Origin: Flavobacteriales bacterium
Lineage (GTDB): Bacteria > Bacteroidota > Bacteroidia > UBA10329
Length of the DNA: 61,631 bases
Assembly: GCA_021739625.1 (NCBI GenBank)
Contig: JAIPBJ010000011.1
Location: forward strand, 1-61,631
Direction of reading: 5' to 3'
This document shows, piece after piece, positions 1-8,670 of this stretch (position 1 is the first letter of the stretch; each line of letters begins with the position of its first letter). A model generated the notes under the pieces. The model was not told the DNA's origin, searched no databases, and saw only the letters and a program-made list of their open reading frames with translations. The translations under genes and the position numbers were made by a program.

Positions 1-28
1 CGCTGCGAACGATTCGCAGCGGGCTTTT
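1..28. terminator. Rho-independent terminator hairpin, cut by window edge
   Basis: A 9-bp stem CGCTGCGAA / TTCGCAGCG with a CGA loop is followed on the plus strand by GGGCTTTT. Read on the minus strand it starts AAAAGCCC, so the element looks bidirectional. It lies just beyond the stop codon of the minus-strand T9SS cargo gene and probably ends that transcript; its left flank is outside the window. Confidence 0.7.
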
Positions 29-46
29 CATGACCGGTGAGTGCAA

Positions 47-1114
47 TCACTTCACCACCTCCATGCGCTTGGCGATGCGATTGCTGTCGGCAGTGATGGC
101 GTAGATGTAGGAACCTGCAGAGAGGGTTCCGGCTGCAACATTCACAGTGTGAACACCAGCAGCGCGGCTACCTTCTTCCATGGTGCAGACCAGTCTGCCA
201 TTCATGTCGAATACATTGATCTCAACTGCCTTGGCAGAAGATTCCAGAGCGTAGTCGATACGGACATTGTCACTTGTCAGGGCAGGGTTGGGATATGTGG
301 TCAGTTTCACACCGTTGATGAATCCCTGTTCCTCAATACCGATAAGGCTTTCTTCCACAATCGCAAAGATGCCCACGTATGCGTTCAGCGGGGTCTGCAG
401 CGTAGCATTGGTCTTGGCCCACAGTGTCTGTGGGGCAATGTCCACACCGAAATTGGTCCAAGTATAGTCACCGTCTGCAACACCTTGGGCGCTGGCATAC
501 ACAGCGGCCGTGTCAGCAGCATCAGTGCCGTTGTACAGGTCCTTGATGTCAACGCTGATTGCGAAATCGCTGTTCACCCACTGCGCGGTCGGGAAGAATA
601 CGATGGTGTTCACGTCCACATTGACATCGGCAAAAGGCAGATTGACGGTCTTCAGAACCTGATCGGGACCGATCGCATCAGGCGCGGTGGATGCAGCAGT
701 TCCCAGTGCTTTGTTCTCACCCAGCGACCAGAGTTTCACCTTCAGATCGCTCGGGCTGGACGAAACGGCTTCCTTGGCTCCGAACCATAGTAAAGCACCA
801 GTGACATTGTACGGATTATTGACTATGTATCCTGAGGCGAACTCGTAGTTCATCTGAACCACAGGAATCCCCTGAATCTCACCTGGAAGGGCATTGGATC
901 CGAAAACGTAGCCGGACTGCGCCACGTAAAGCCATGCCTCCGTTCCGAACTCTGCAAGATTCAACGTGTCGGCCACTTCGATACCGGAGGTGTTGGGGCC
1001 GACCGGTTCAACTTCTCTCATCTGCGAAGCGGTCAGCTCCTGTTTGATGAGACTTTGCGCCATGGCACCTGAACCGGCAACAAGCAATGCACTTACAATG
1101 TAGATTTTTTTCAT
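47..1114 (-). CDS. Secreted protein with T9SS type A sorting domain
   Basis: A 355-residue protein of unknown function, exported and probably surface-attached or released by the type IX secretion system. The start at 1114 is chosen because it opens a canonical signal peptide (MKKIYIVSALLVAGSGAMAQ); the frame is open further upstream but that stretch is not signal-like. The body shows no domain I recognise and has many Asp/Asn/Thr residues typical of beta-rich secreted proteins. The last 80 residues carry the type A C-terminal domain: a TYPNP motif, NVFDMNGRLV, and the AGSYIYAI...AKRMEVVK ending. It is the last gene of a minus-strand block below obg, but 210 bp separate the two, so it probably has its own promoter. 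Substrate or partner cannot be inferred. Confidence 0.85.
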   Translation of the reverse strand: MKKIYIVSALLVAGSGAMAQSLIKQELTASQMREVEPVGPNTSGIEVADTLNLAEFGTEAWLYVAQSGYVFGSNALPGEIQGIPVVQMNYEFASGYIVNNPYNVTGALLWFGAKEAVSSSPSDLKVKLWSLGENKALGTAASTAPDAIGPDQVLKTVNLPFADVNVDVNTIVFFPTAQWVNSDFAISVDIKDLYNGTDAADTAAVYASAQGVADGDYTWTNFGVDIAPQTLWAKTNATLQTPLNAYVGIFAIVEESLIGIEEQGFINGVKLTTYPNPALTSDNVRIDYALESSAKAVEINVFDMNGRLVCTMEEGSRAAGVHTVNVAAGTLSAGSYIYAITADSNRIAKRMEVVK

Positions 1115-1324
1115 GATGAAAAGTTTATGGGTTGGTAATGAGGCGGTGAAATTAGAAACCCTGCCAAATTTCGGGTGCCTTTGCAGTAATGTTCCTGTGA
1201 AAAATTGCCAAATCGGCAAGATGTCAGATGACGTACATGTTCTGAAGGGATGCACCGGTTCAATGATGACGGATTCTGTTCTGGTCAGACCACGGTCCAA
1301 CATCTCAGACCTCTCGGTCAAGAT

Positions 1325-2320
1325 TCAAACACCCTTCTCCAGCTTCTTCCAGATGACATCCTTCAACTCTGTGAGACCTGTCTGCGCCTGAGCAGAGATG
1401 AAAACGAACGGCAGATCGACCTTGATGGACGCTTTCAGTTCAGCCATCAGCTCCTTGTCGAGCATGTCGCACTTGGTCACCGCAAGGATTCGGGCCTTGT
1501 CAAGAAGTTCAGGATTGAACAGCTCCAGTTCGTTCAACAGGATACGGTACTGGCCGTTCACATCATCGGCATCTGCAGGCACCATGAACAGGAGAACAGA
1601 ATTGCGCTCGATGTGCCGCAGAAACCTGAGCCCAAGCCCCTTGCCCTCATGCGCGCCCTCAATGATGCCCGGTATGTCTGCCATCACGAACGATCGGTGG
1701 TCTCGATAGCTCACAATGCCGAGGTTGGGCACCAAGGTGGTGAATGGGTAGTTTGCAATCTCAGGTCTGGCTGCCGAGAGCACCGATAGCAAGGTCGATT
1801 TGCCCGCGTTCGGGAAGCCGACAAGACCCACATCGGCCAGCAGTTTCAATTCGAGGGTCACCCACTGTTCGATGCCCTGTTCGCCAGCCTGAGCGAAGCG
1901 CGGAGTTTGGTGGGTGGGCGATTTATAGTGGTCGTTGCCCTGACCGCCACGTCCTCCTGGCACCAGGATCCTTTCCTCACCATCTTCCGTTATTTCAAAG
2001 AGCACCTCGCCCGTGTCCCGGTCACGGGCCACCGTTCCGAGAGGCACATCCAACATCTCATCTTTTCCAGAGGCGCCAGTGCTGGTCGACCGTCCACCGG
2101 CCCCACCGTGCCCTGCCATGATGTGCTTGCGGTAGCGCAGATGCAGCAAGGTCCATATCTGGGTGTTGCCACGCAGAATTATGTGTCCGCCACGGCCACC
2201 GTCACCACCATCAGGCCCGCCTTTGGGCGTGATGCGTGAACGTTCGAGGTGGGCAGACCCCGAACCCCCATTGCCGCTTCTACAGCAGATGTAAACGTGG
2301 TCTATGAAATTGGATTTCAC
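1325..2320 (-). CDS. obg: GTPase Obg (CgtA), ribosome assembly
   Basis: Large-subunit ribosome assembly GTPase of 331 residues. Residues 1-158 form the glycine-rich Obg domain ([28 protein letters not shown]). The G domain follows: P-loop GFPNAGKST near 165, switch [11 protein letters not shown], and the G4 motif TKCD. There is no C-terminal OCT extension, as is usual in Bacteroidota. The start codon is GTG at 2320, matching the family N-terminus (xxNFxDxVxIxCRSGxGG); no ATG precedes it. It lies downstream of adk on the same strand with a 64-bp gap, an arrangement (hpt-adk-obg) common in this phylum. Confidence 0.97.
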   Translation of the reverse strand: MKSNFIDHVYICCRSGNGGSGSAHLERSRITPKGGPDGGDGGRGGHIILRGNTQIWTLLHLRYRKHIMAGHGGAGGRSTSTGASGKDEMLDVPLGTVARDRDTGEVLFEITEDGEERILVPGGRGGQGNDHYKSPTHQTPRFAQAGEQGIEQWVTLELKLLADVGLVGFPNAGKSTLLSVLSAARPEIANYPFTTLVPNLGIVSYRDHRSFVMADIPGIIEGAHEGKGLGLRFLRHIERNSVLLFMVPADADDVNGQYRILLNELELFNPELLDKARILAVTKCDMLDKELMAELKASIKVDLPFVFISAQAQTGLTELKDVIWKKLEKGV

Positions 2321-2384
2321 CTGCGGAGAATTTAGAGAGAATTGAAAATGGAAAACAATACTCCGCGGGCCAAGGCGGATTGGA

Positions 2385-2957
2385 TCAGCCTTTGTCTATG
2401 GCCTCGCAGATGCGCGAGAAGATGGTGTCAATTTCACCGATGCCATCAATCAGGCGAAGTTTGCCCTGCCGGGCATAAAAATCGGCAACTGGAGCGGTCT
2501 GTTCCTTGTAAACGGCAATACGGTTGGCGATGACCTCCGGGTCTGCATCATCTGCCCTGCCACTGGTCTCTGCACGTCCTTTCAGGCGCAGTTTCAGCTC
2601 ATCGTCCGCCACATCAAGTGCCACCATCATTCCAATGGACATGCCCTTTTTCTCCAACAGGCGGTCAAGCGCATCGGCCTGCACCGAGGTGCGTGGAAAT
2701 CCATCGAAAATGAAACCTTTGACATCAGGAGTCCTATCCACCTCTGCGGCCAACATGTCAATGGTCACCGCATCGGGCACAAGTTCTCCTTTGTCCATAT
2801 AGCTTTTGGCAAGCTTGCCGAGGTCGGTTCCGTTCTTTATGTTGAATCGGAACACGTCTCCGGTCGAGATGTGCTTCAATCCATAGTGAACAATGAGTTT
2901 CTCTGCCTGAGTTCCTTTGCCTGCCCCCGGAGGGCCGAAGAGTACGATGTTCAGCAT
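2385..2957 (-). CDS. adk: Adenylate kinase
   Basis: Converts ATP + AMP to 2 ADP in the cytoplasm. The 190-residue protein opens [17 protein letters not shown], the P-loop of nucleoside monophosphate kinases. FDGFPRT, the AMP-site motif, follows near residue 84. The LID region is short ([11 protein letters not shown]) and has no zinc-binding cysteines, so this is the short form of the enzyme. It is transcribed toward obg and lies downstream of hpt, so it is part of a purine/GTPase housekeeping block. Confidence 0.97.
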   Translation of the reverse strand: MLNIVLFGPPGAGKGTQAEKLIVHYGLKHISTGDVFRFNIKNGTDLGKLAKSYMDKGELVPDAVTIDMLAAEVDRTPDVKGFIFDGFPRTSVQADALDRLLEKKGMSIGMMVALDVADDELKLRLKGRAETSGRADDADPEVIANRIAVYKEQTAPVADFYARQGKLRLIDGIGEIDTIFSRICEAIDKG

Positions 2958-3103
2958 TTCTTTGTGGAATTTGTTGATAGTGGATCATGAACTGCACGAA
3001 GCTACTTTCGGGGGCAGAGCTTGGTGTTTGTGGTCAGCGTATCAGATTGGTCGGTTTGGTTGATGGATGGTTTGTTCTTGCTTTTTCTCTGGAAAATCGG
3101 TTG

Positions 3104-3646
3104 TCAGACCTTCAATTGATAGATGGCCGGTAGGTTGCGGCCGAGACCATCATAGTCGAGGCCATGGCCGACAACGAATCTGTCAGGGATTTCTATGCCT
3201 ACATATTTCAATTCAAAGACCCCTTGGAATGCATCGGGCTTGAAAAGCAGGGTACAGAGCGAAACGGATCTTGCACCTGCCTCGGCCATCCGCAGACGGA
3301 GGTTGTCCATGGTAAGACCACTGTCAACTATGTCTTCGATCACAATCACGTCTCTGTCGCGGACATCGGCTCCCAAGGGCATTTCCTCCTTCACCTCACC
3401 TGTGCTCGCTGTGCCTCGGTATGAGCTGACGCGGATGAAAGCCACCTCACAGTCGAAGGTCAATTGTTTGAAAATTTCGGCTCCGAACACAAAAGCTCCG
3501 TTCAGCACCACCACGATCAGCGGGGTTCGACCAGCGAAGTCCTTGTTCATCCTTTCAGCTATCGAGCTCACTGCAGATGCAATCTCCTCCTCACTCAAGT
3601 AGAGGACGAAGGTCTTGTCGTGAAGATGTACCTCTGGAGTGCTCAA
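3104..3646 (-). CDS. hpt: Hypoxanthine phosphoribosyltransferase
   Basis: Purine salvage enzyme that joins hypoxanthine or guanine to PRPP. At 180 residues it has the PRPP-binding motif VIVIEDIVDSGLTM near residue 100 and the family ending VVGHGLDYDGLGRNLPAIY. The start is TTG at 3646: an in-frame TGA lies two codons upstream and the next in-frame ATG would remove about 30 residues including conserved N-terminal sequence (HDKTFVLYLSEEEI). A perfect -7 box (TATCTTTG) lies about 20 bases upstream on this strand, giving a very short leader. It is divergent from purK, another purine gene. Confidence 0.95.
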   Translation of the reverse strand: MSTPEVHLHDKTFVLYLSEEEIASAVSSIAERMNKDFAGRTPLIVVVLNGAFVFGAEIFKQLTFDCEVAFIRVSSYRGTASTGEVKEEMPLGADVRDRDVIVIEDIVDSGLTMDNLRLRMAEAGARSVSLCTLLFKPDAFQGVFELKYVGIEIPDRFVVGHGLDYDGLGRNLPAIYQLKV

Positions 3647-3664
3647 TTTTCAGAAGAAGGGGTG

Positions 3665-3672
3665 CAAAGATA
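3665..3672 (-). promoter_or_regulatory. Bacteroidota -7 promoter element of hpt
   Basis: The minus strand reads TATCTTTG, a perfect match to TAnnTTTG, 18 bases upstream of the TTG start of hpt. No clear TTTG -33 box is seen. Confidence 0.55.
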
Positions 3673-3814
3673 GGCAAGGGAAAGTAAGGCTCTTGGATTG
3701 GCGGTTGCCCATTGATGGGTCACATCGGAAAGAATGCGCTGCGGATCTGGTCAAGGCATCGGATGTTCATCGGATCGGTGTTCTCCATTGGATATTCCTC
3801 CGACTTTTGCGCCT

Positions 3815-4951
3815 ATGAGTTACCGACCGAAAACACGGCTTGGAATACTGGGTGGGGGCCAGCTTGGCCGCATGCTGATCCGCGAGACCATTACCCTCGA
3901 TGTGGACGTGCATGTGCTCGAGCCCGACCCCGATGCCCCTTGCCGCCATATATGCCATCGCTTCACGCAGGGCAGTTTCAACGATTTCGATGCGGTGATG
4001 GCGTTCGGGCAGCAGGTGGACATCCTCACCATAGAAATTGAGCATGTGAATGTGTATGCGCTTGAGAAGTTGGAAGCCCAGGGGAAGAAAGTGTTCCCAC
4101 AGCCCAGCGTCATCCGCCTCATTCAGGACAAGGGTGCGCAGAAGGAGTTCTATCGGAAGCATGGAATCCCTACCCCTGATTACCGTCTGCTCGAAGCCGG
4201 AAGGATAAGTGAGCACACCGATTTTCTGCCTGCATTTCAGAAGCTGCGCAAGGGTGGTTATGATGGCAAAGGCGTGCAGTCCCTGCGGTCTGTGGACGAT
4301 TTGGCCAAGGCATTCGCTGAGCCGTCAATGTTGGAGAAGGCTGTGGACCTTGACAAGGAACTGTCGGTCATTGTTTCGAGAAATGAAAGAGGTGAGGTCG
4401 CCACATTCCCGGTGGTAGAGCTGGAGTTCAACCCCAAGGCCAATCTTGTTGAGTTCCTCTTCAGCCCCGCAAATGTGAGTGCAGAGGTGGAAGCCACTTC
4501 GCAGCGCATAGCTCGCGATGTAGCGGACAGACTCGGCATCGTGGGGCTGCTTGCTGTTGAACTTTTTCTCGACAGAAAGGGAAATGTGCTGGTGAATGAG
4601 ATCGCCCCGCGTCCGCACAACAGTGGCCATCAGACCATAGAAGGAAACGCCACATCCCAGTTCATGCAGCATCTAAGGGCGATCTTGGGCCTCGCTCCGG
4701 GCGATACGTCAATTTTGCACCCATCGGTGATGGTGAATCTTCTGGGCGAAGAAGGCTTCATTGGTGAGGCACTGTACGAAGGACTCGAAGAAGTGCTGTC
4801 GTGGAAGGGCGTGAATGTGCATCTTTACGGCAAGCGGTTCACCAAGCCTTTCCGCAAGATGGGCCATGTGACCATAATTTCAGAAACATTGGCGGAGGCG
4901 AAATTCATCGCCAAGAAAGTTCAGGAGACGTTGAAGGTGAAGTCTGTTTGA
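3815..4951 (+). CDS. purK: 5-(carboxyamino)imidazole ribonucleotide synthase
   Basis: ATP-grasp enzyme of purine biosynthesis that carboxylates AIR to N5-CAIR. The protein has 378 residues, usual for PurK. The start at 3815 is taken because the family N-terminus LGILGGGQLGRML begins nine residues later; the frame stays open upstream but only with low-complexity sequence. ATP-grasp motifs visible are RKGGYDGKGVQ, KELSVIVSRN and VNEIAPRPHNSGH. It is followed by purE after 100 bp, and both steps belong together (N5-CAIR made then rearranged). A near-match -7 box, GACTTTTG, is six bases before the start. Confidence 0.96.
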   Translation: MSYRPKTRLGILGGGQLGRMLIRETITLDVDVHVLEPDPDAPCRHICHRFTQGSFNDFDAVMAFGQQVDILTIEIEHVNVYALEKLEAQGKKVFPQPSVIRLIQDKGAQKEFYRKHGIPTPDYRLLEAGRISEHTDFLPAFQKLRKGGYDGKGVQSLRSVDDLAKAFAEPSMLEKAVDLDKELSVIVSRNERGEVATFPVVELEFNPKANLVEFLFSPANVSAEVEATSQRIARDVADRLGIVGLLAVELFLDRKGNVLVNEIAPRPHNSGHQTIEGNATSQFMQHLRAILGLAPGDTSILHPSVMVNLLGEEGFIGEALYEGLEEVLSWKGVNVHLYGKRFTKPFRKMGHVTIISETLAEAKFIAKKVQETLKVKSV

Positions 4952-5051
4952 GAAAACGGGAAATGGGGAAATGGAAAATGTTGTGACGACTGCCAAGAGA
5001 GCATTCGTAGATTCGTAAACATTCGTAATTCGTTGATAAACATTCGCAGCA
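4952..5051 (+). repeat. Intergenic filler with reiterated short words
   Basis: Between purK and purE the DNA repeats related words: first GAAATGGGGAAATGGAAAATG, then about five variants of ATTCGTA (ATTCGTAGATTCGTAAACATTCGTAATTCG, given here only as a description of the pattern from 5000 to 5050). No gene or hairpin is visible. Similar word-reiterating spacers occur elsewhere in the window. Confidence 0.5.
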
Positions 5052-5552
5052 ATGAAAAAACCACTGGTAGGCATCATCATGGGCAGCAGCTCAGACCTCA
5101 GCGTGATGAAGGACGCTGCAGACGTGCTCAAAGAAATGGGCGTTGAATATGAGATGACAGTGGTCTCTGCCCACCGTACTCCCGAGCGTATGTTCGACTA
5201 TGCCAAGAGTGCCAGCGACCGTGGGCTCAAAGTGATTATCGCAGGTGCTGGCGGTGCGGCACATCTGCCCGGGATGGTGGCATCGTTGACACCGCTTGCA
5301 GTGATCGGTGTACCGGTCAAAAGCAGCAATTCCATTGACGGTTGGGACAGCATCCTCTCCATTCTGCAGATGCCCAACGGTGTTCCGGTGGCAACCGTGG
5401 CCCTCAATGCAGCCAAGAATGCAGGCATCCTTGCAGCGCAGATCATCGGTGCAGGAGATGCTGCCGTTCTCCAACGCGTGGCCTCCTTCAAGGAAGGATT
5501 GAAACAGAAAGTGCTGGACGCGAAAGGCGAAGTCGAGAACTACGGTTCTTAA
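5052..5552 (+). CDS. purE: N5-carboxyaminoimidazole ribonucleotide mutase
   Basis: Rearranges N5-CAIR to CAIR in purine biosynthesis. It has 166 residues, the size of class I PurE. Visible family motifs are [23 protein letters not shown] with the catalytic-site Ser/His/Arg, [12 protein letters not shown] and GVPVKSS. It lies directly downstream of purK on the same strand, consistent with co-transcription. Confidence 0.97.
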   Translation: MKKPLVGIIMGSSSDLSVMKDAADVLKEMGVEYEMTVVSAHRTPERMFDYAKSASDRGLKVIIAGAGGAAHLPGMVASLTPLAVIGVPVKSSNSIDGWDSILSILQMPNGVPVATVALNAAKNAGILAAQIIGAGDAAVLQRVASFKEGLKQKVLDAKGEVENYGS

Positions 5553-5609
5553 GATCTGCCTGCTCCCCAAGACTAATTACTGGGCCGATGCCGTGCCGGC
5601 CAAATAACG

Positions 5610-5651
5610 TATGCGCGCATAATAATTTTCAACAAATGGTATGCGTGCATA
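5610..5651. promoter_or_regulatory. Two tandem palindromic operators before marR
   Basis: Site 1 (5610-5621) is TATGCGCGCATA, a perfect 12-bp palindrome; site 2 (5640-5651) is TATGCGTGCATA, one mismatch from it. They are 30 bp apart centre to centre, about three helical turns, and both continue as ATAA. Site 2 sits just upstream of a near-match -7 box (TATACTTG, 5661-5668), so occupancy would block RNA polymerase. MarR proteins bind such palindromes as dimers, so autoregulation is the natural reading. Confidence 0.65.
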
Positions 5652-5675
5652 ATAAATTTCTATACTTGCCCCGCA

Positions 5676-6164
5676 ATGGGAGAGAAGCGTCATCTGAAGC
5701 CAGAAGAGTCGGTGTGTTTTTGCACCAAGACGACTTGGCACGCCATTTCCAGACTGTACAACACGACAGGCGCCCAGCATGATGTGAGTGCCTCAACGGG
5801 CTTCGTTCTGCTGAATATAGACCTTGACAACGGAAGTCCTGCCACGCGAATCGCACCGCAATTGGGCATGGAGGCCCGCAGCCTCACACGTGTTCTGAAG
5901 AGCCTCGAAGAGAAAGGCTACATATATAAGGAGGCCGACCCCAAGGATGGTCGCGTGATGCGCATCTTCCTCACCGAAGAAGGCAGGAAGAAACGCGAAC
6001 TGGCCAAGATCGGTGTGGTGGCATTCAACAAGGCCGTGCGTGAAATAGTCCCTCCCGAAAAATTGGACATCTACTTCGAAGTGGCCAACACCATCAACGA
6101 AATCATCGACAAGCGGAGCATCTACGACAAGGTGAACGTCAATCAATTGAAAATTAAGAATTAA
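5676..6164 (+). CDS. MarR family transcriptional regulator
   Basis: Winged-helix DNA-binding protein of 162 residues. The wHTH spans roughly residues 45-115: LSxNTxA-like helix region (ATRIAPQLGMEARSLTRVL), then the wing with YIYKEADPKDGRVMRIFLT, the characteristic MarR D-x-R-D/G-R-V-like wing. The start lies eight bases after a TATACTTG promoter element, so the mRNA leader is very short. It is 79 bp upstream of fadN in the same direction and probably represses the beta-oxidation operon, perhaps releasing DNA on binding a fatty acyl-CoA; that ligand is inference from context. Two palindromic operators lie directly upstream. Confidence 0.9.
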   Translation: MGEKRHLKPEESVCFCTKTTWHAISRLYNTTGAQHDVSASTGFVLLNIDLDNGSPATRIAPQLGMEARSLTRVLKSLEEKGYIYKEADPKDGRVMRIFLTEEGRKKRELAKIGVVAFNKAVREIVPPEKLDIYFEVANTINEIIDKRSIYDKVNVNQLKIKN

Positions 6165-6243
6165 CAATTAAAAATGAGCGGTTCAGCTGCGTTTGCTCGT
6201 CACTGGTCGCTCGTCACTCATCACTAAAAAACATTCAGAAAAG
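6165..6243 (+). repeat. Spacer with reiterated words between marR and fadN
   Basis: The spacer opens with an AT-rich run of AATT-type words (AATTGAAAATTAAGAATTAAC ends the marR gene and runs into it) and continues with three copies of a GCTCGTCACT-like word. No hairpin terminator or -7 box is evident, so marR and fadN may share a transcript. Confidence 0.4.
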
Positions 6244-8640
6244 ATGAAAAGAACCATCAAGAAAGTGGCCATCCTCGGTTCTGGGGTCATGGGTTCGCGC
6301 ATCGCGTGCCATTTTGCCAACATCGGGGTTCAGGTGCTGCTGCTGGACATTGTTCCCCGCGAGCCGAACGATGCCGAGAAGGCCAAAGGACTGACCACGG
6401 AGAAGAAGGTTGTCCGCAACCGCATTGTGAACGATGCCTTGCAATTCGCCATCAAATCGAATCCCGCACCGCTCTATAAGAAGTCGTTCGCAGACCGCAT
6501 CACCACAGGCAACTTTGATGATGACATGAAGCTCATTGCCAACTGCGACTGGGTGATCGAGGTGGTCGTGGAGCGGCTCGACATCAAGCAGCTGGTGTTT
6601 GCCAATGTGGAGAAATTCCGCAAGCCCGGAACACTCATCACTTCCAACACCTCTGGCATTCCGATCCATCTGATGCTCGAAGGCCGCAGCGAAGATTTCC
6701 AAAAGCATTTCGCGGGCACGCACTTCTTCAATCCACCGCGATACCTGAAATTGCTGGAGGTCATCCCGACACCGAAGACCGACCCGGCCGTCACCGATTT
6801 CCTGATGGACTATGGAGACCGTTTCCTTGGCAAGACCACCGTGCTCTGCAAGGACACGCCCGCGTTCATCGCCAACCGAGTGGGGGTTTACAGCATTCAG
6901 GCGCTATTCCACATCGTTCAGGAAATGGGCCTCAGCGTTTCTGAAGTGGACAAGATGACCGGGCCGATTCTCGGTCGCGCCAAGTCGGCCACGTTCCGCA
7001 CGTGCGATGTGGTGGGCCTTGACACGCTGGTGCTGGTTTCCAAAGGACTTCACGCAAATTGCCCCAATGATGAGGCGCGTCACCTTTTCGAGATTCCGAG
7101 CTATATCACCAAGATGGTGGAGAACGGTTGGCTCGGTTCCAAGACCGGGCAGGGTTTCTTTAAGAAAGTAGGCAAGGACATCCTCGAACTGAACCTTCAG
7201 ACGCTGGAATACCAGCCTTCACCAAGGGTCGATTTCCCAACGTTGAAGGCCGCCAAGGCCGAGGACAACCTCGCGAAGCGGATGAAGATTCTGCTCGCAG
7301 GAACCGATAAGGCGGGCGAGTTCTACCGCAAGGCGTTCTACGGCCTATTCGAATATGCGAGCAACCGCATCCCTGAGATCTCTGACGACCTCTACAAGAT
7401 CGATGACGCCATCGGTGCAGGCTTCGGTTGGAAAATGGGGCCGTTCGCTGCTTGGGACGCCCTCGGAGTGGAGGAGACCATCAAGGCGATGGAGGCCGCT
7501 GGCCGCAAGCCCGCACAGTGGGTGCATGACATGGTGGCCAAGGGCATCAAGTCGTTCTACAGCACCGATAAGGGCAAGAAGCTCTACTACGACATCGCCA
7601 GCGGTGCCTACAAAGTGATTCCCGGAACAGAGAACCTGATCATCCTCGATGCGCTGCGCGAGAGCAACGTGGTGTGGAGCAACAGCGGTGCAACCCTGTT
7701 CGACATCGGTGACGGTGTATTGAATCTGGAGTTCCACACCAAGATGAACACCATCGGCAGCGAGATTCTGCAAGGGCTGAACAAGGCCATCGACATTGCC
7801 GAGGGCGATGAGAAATGGAAAGGCCTTGTGCTGGCGAATGATGGGGAGAATTTCAGCGCGGGTGCCAACCTCGGCATGATCTTCATGCTGGCCGCCAATC
7901 AGGAGATAGACGAACTGGACATGGCCGTGCGCCAGTTCCAGAACACGGTGATGCGCATCCGCACATCGGCCATCCCTGTGGTTTCTGCGCCTCACGGCCT
8001 CACGCTCGGTGGCGGCTGCGAGATCTGCCTTCACTCCGATAAGGTGATCGCTGCGGCAGAGACCTACATCGGTCTGGTGGAGTTCGGAGCGGGCGTTATC
8101 CCAGCGGGCTGCGGCTCGAAAGAGATGGCCCTGCGCGCATCGGACGATTTCCAGGAAGGTAACCTCCAACTGCCGGCTCTGCGCGAGCGTTTCCTCACCG
8201 TGGGCATGGCCAAGGTGGCCACCAGCGCAGAGGAGGCTTTCGACCTCGGCATCCTCAGAAAAGGAATTGATGAAGTGAGCGTGAGCTCGGAACACCGCAT
8301 TTCACGGGCCAAACGCGCAGTGATCGAGATGCACGCAGCGGGCTACACTCCGGCCGCAGAGCGCAAGGACATCCTCGTTCTCGGCAAGAAGGGCCTTGGC
8401 ATTTTCGTGGCGGGAGCACGCAGCATGGAGGCGGGCAAGTTCATCAGCGAGCACGACCGCATCATCAGCGAGGAGTTCGGTTATGTGATGGCCGGTGGCG
8501 ACCTCTCGGACGCCACCAAGGTCTCTGAGCGTTACCTATTGGACCTTGAGCGCAAGGCATTCCTCAAACTGGCCATGACCCGCAAGTCGATGGAGAGGAT
8601 GCAAAGCCTCATCACCACAGGCAAACCGTTGCGCAATTAA
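6244..8640 (+). CDS. fadN: 3-hydroxyacyl-CoA dehydrogenase / enoyl-CoA hydratase (FadN type)
   Basis: Bifunctional beta-oxidation enzyme of 798 residues. The NAD-binding dehydrogenase domain is N-terminal (VAILGSGVMGSRIACHFA with the GxGxxG loop; HFFNPPRYLKLLEV; KDTPAFIANRVG). The crotonase domain is C-terminal: NFSAGANLGMIF forms the oxyanion hole and EFGAGVIPAGCGSKE carries the catalytic-glutamate region. This domain order, dehydrogenase before hydratase, is that of Bacillus FadN and the reverse of Escherichia FadB. The start at 6244 fits the family N-terminus; the frame is open for 17 codons upstream in spacer sequence. It heads an operon with fadA and fadE. Confidence 0.95.
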   Translation: MKRTIKKVAILGSGVMGSRIACHFANIGVQVLLLDIVPREPNDAEKAKGLTTEKKVVRNRIVNDALQFAIKSNPAPLYKKSFADRITTGNFDDDMKLIANCDWVIEVVVERLDIKQLVFANVEKFRKPGTLITSNTSGIPIHLMLEGRSEDFQKHFAGTHFFNPPRYLKLLEVIPTPKTDPAVTDFLMDYGDRFLGKTTVLCKDTPAFIANRVGVYSIQALFHIVQEMGLSVSEVDKMTGPILGRAKSATFRTCDVVGLDTLVLVSKGLHANCPNDEARHLFEIPSYITKMVENGWLGSKTGQGFFKKVGKDILELNLQTLEYQPSPRVDFPTLKAAKAEDNLAKRMKILLAGTDKAGEFYRKAFYGLFEYASNRIPEISDDLYKIDDAIGAGFGWKMGPFAAWDALGVEETIKAMEAAGRKPAQWVHDMVAKGIKSFYSTDKGKKLYYDIASGAYKVIPGTENLIILDALRESNVVWSNSGATLFDIGDGVLNLEFHTKMNTIGSEILQGLNKAIDIAEGDEKWKGLVLANDGENFSAGANLGMIFMLAANQEIDELDMAVRQFQNTVMRIRTSAIPVVSAPHGLTLGGGCEICLHSDKVIAAAETYIGLVEFGAGVIPAGCGSKEMALRASDDFQEGNLQLPALRERFLTVGMAKVATSAEEAFDLGILRKGIDEVSVSSEHRISRAKRAVIEMHAAGYTPAAERKDILVLGKKGLGIFVAGARSMEAGKFISEHDRIISEEFGYVMAGGDLSDATKVSERYLLDLERKAFLKLAMTRKSMERMQSLITTGKPLRN

Positions 8641-8670
8641 ATCCGTCCTTTGCCGTTAGGGAAAGGATTC

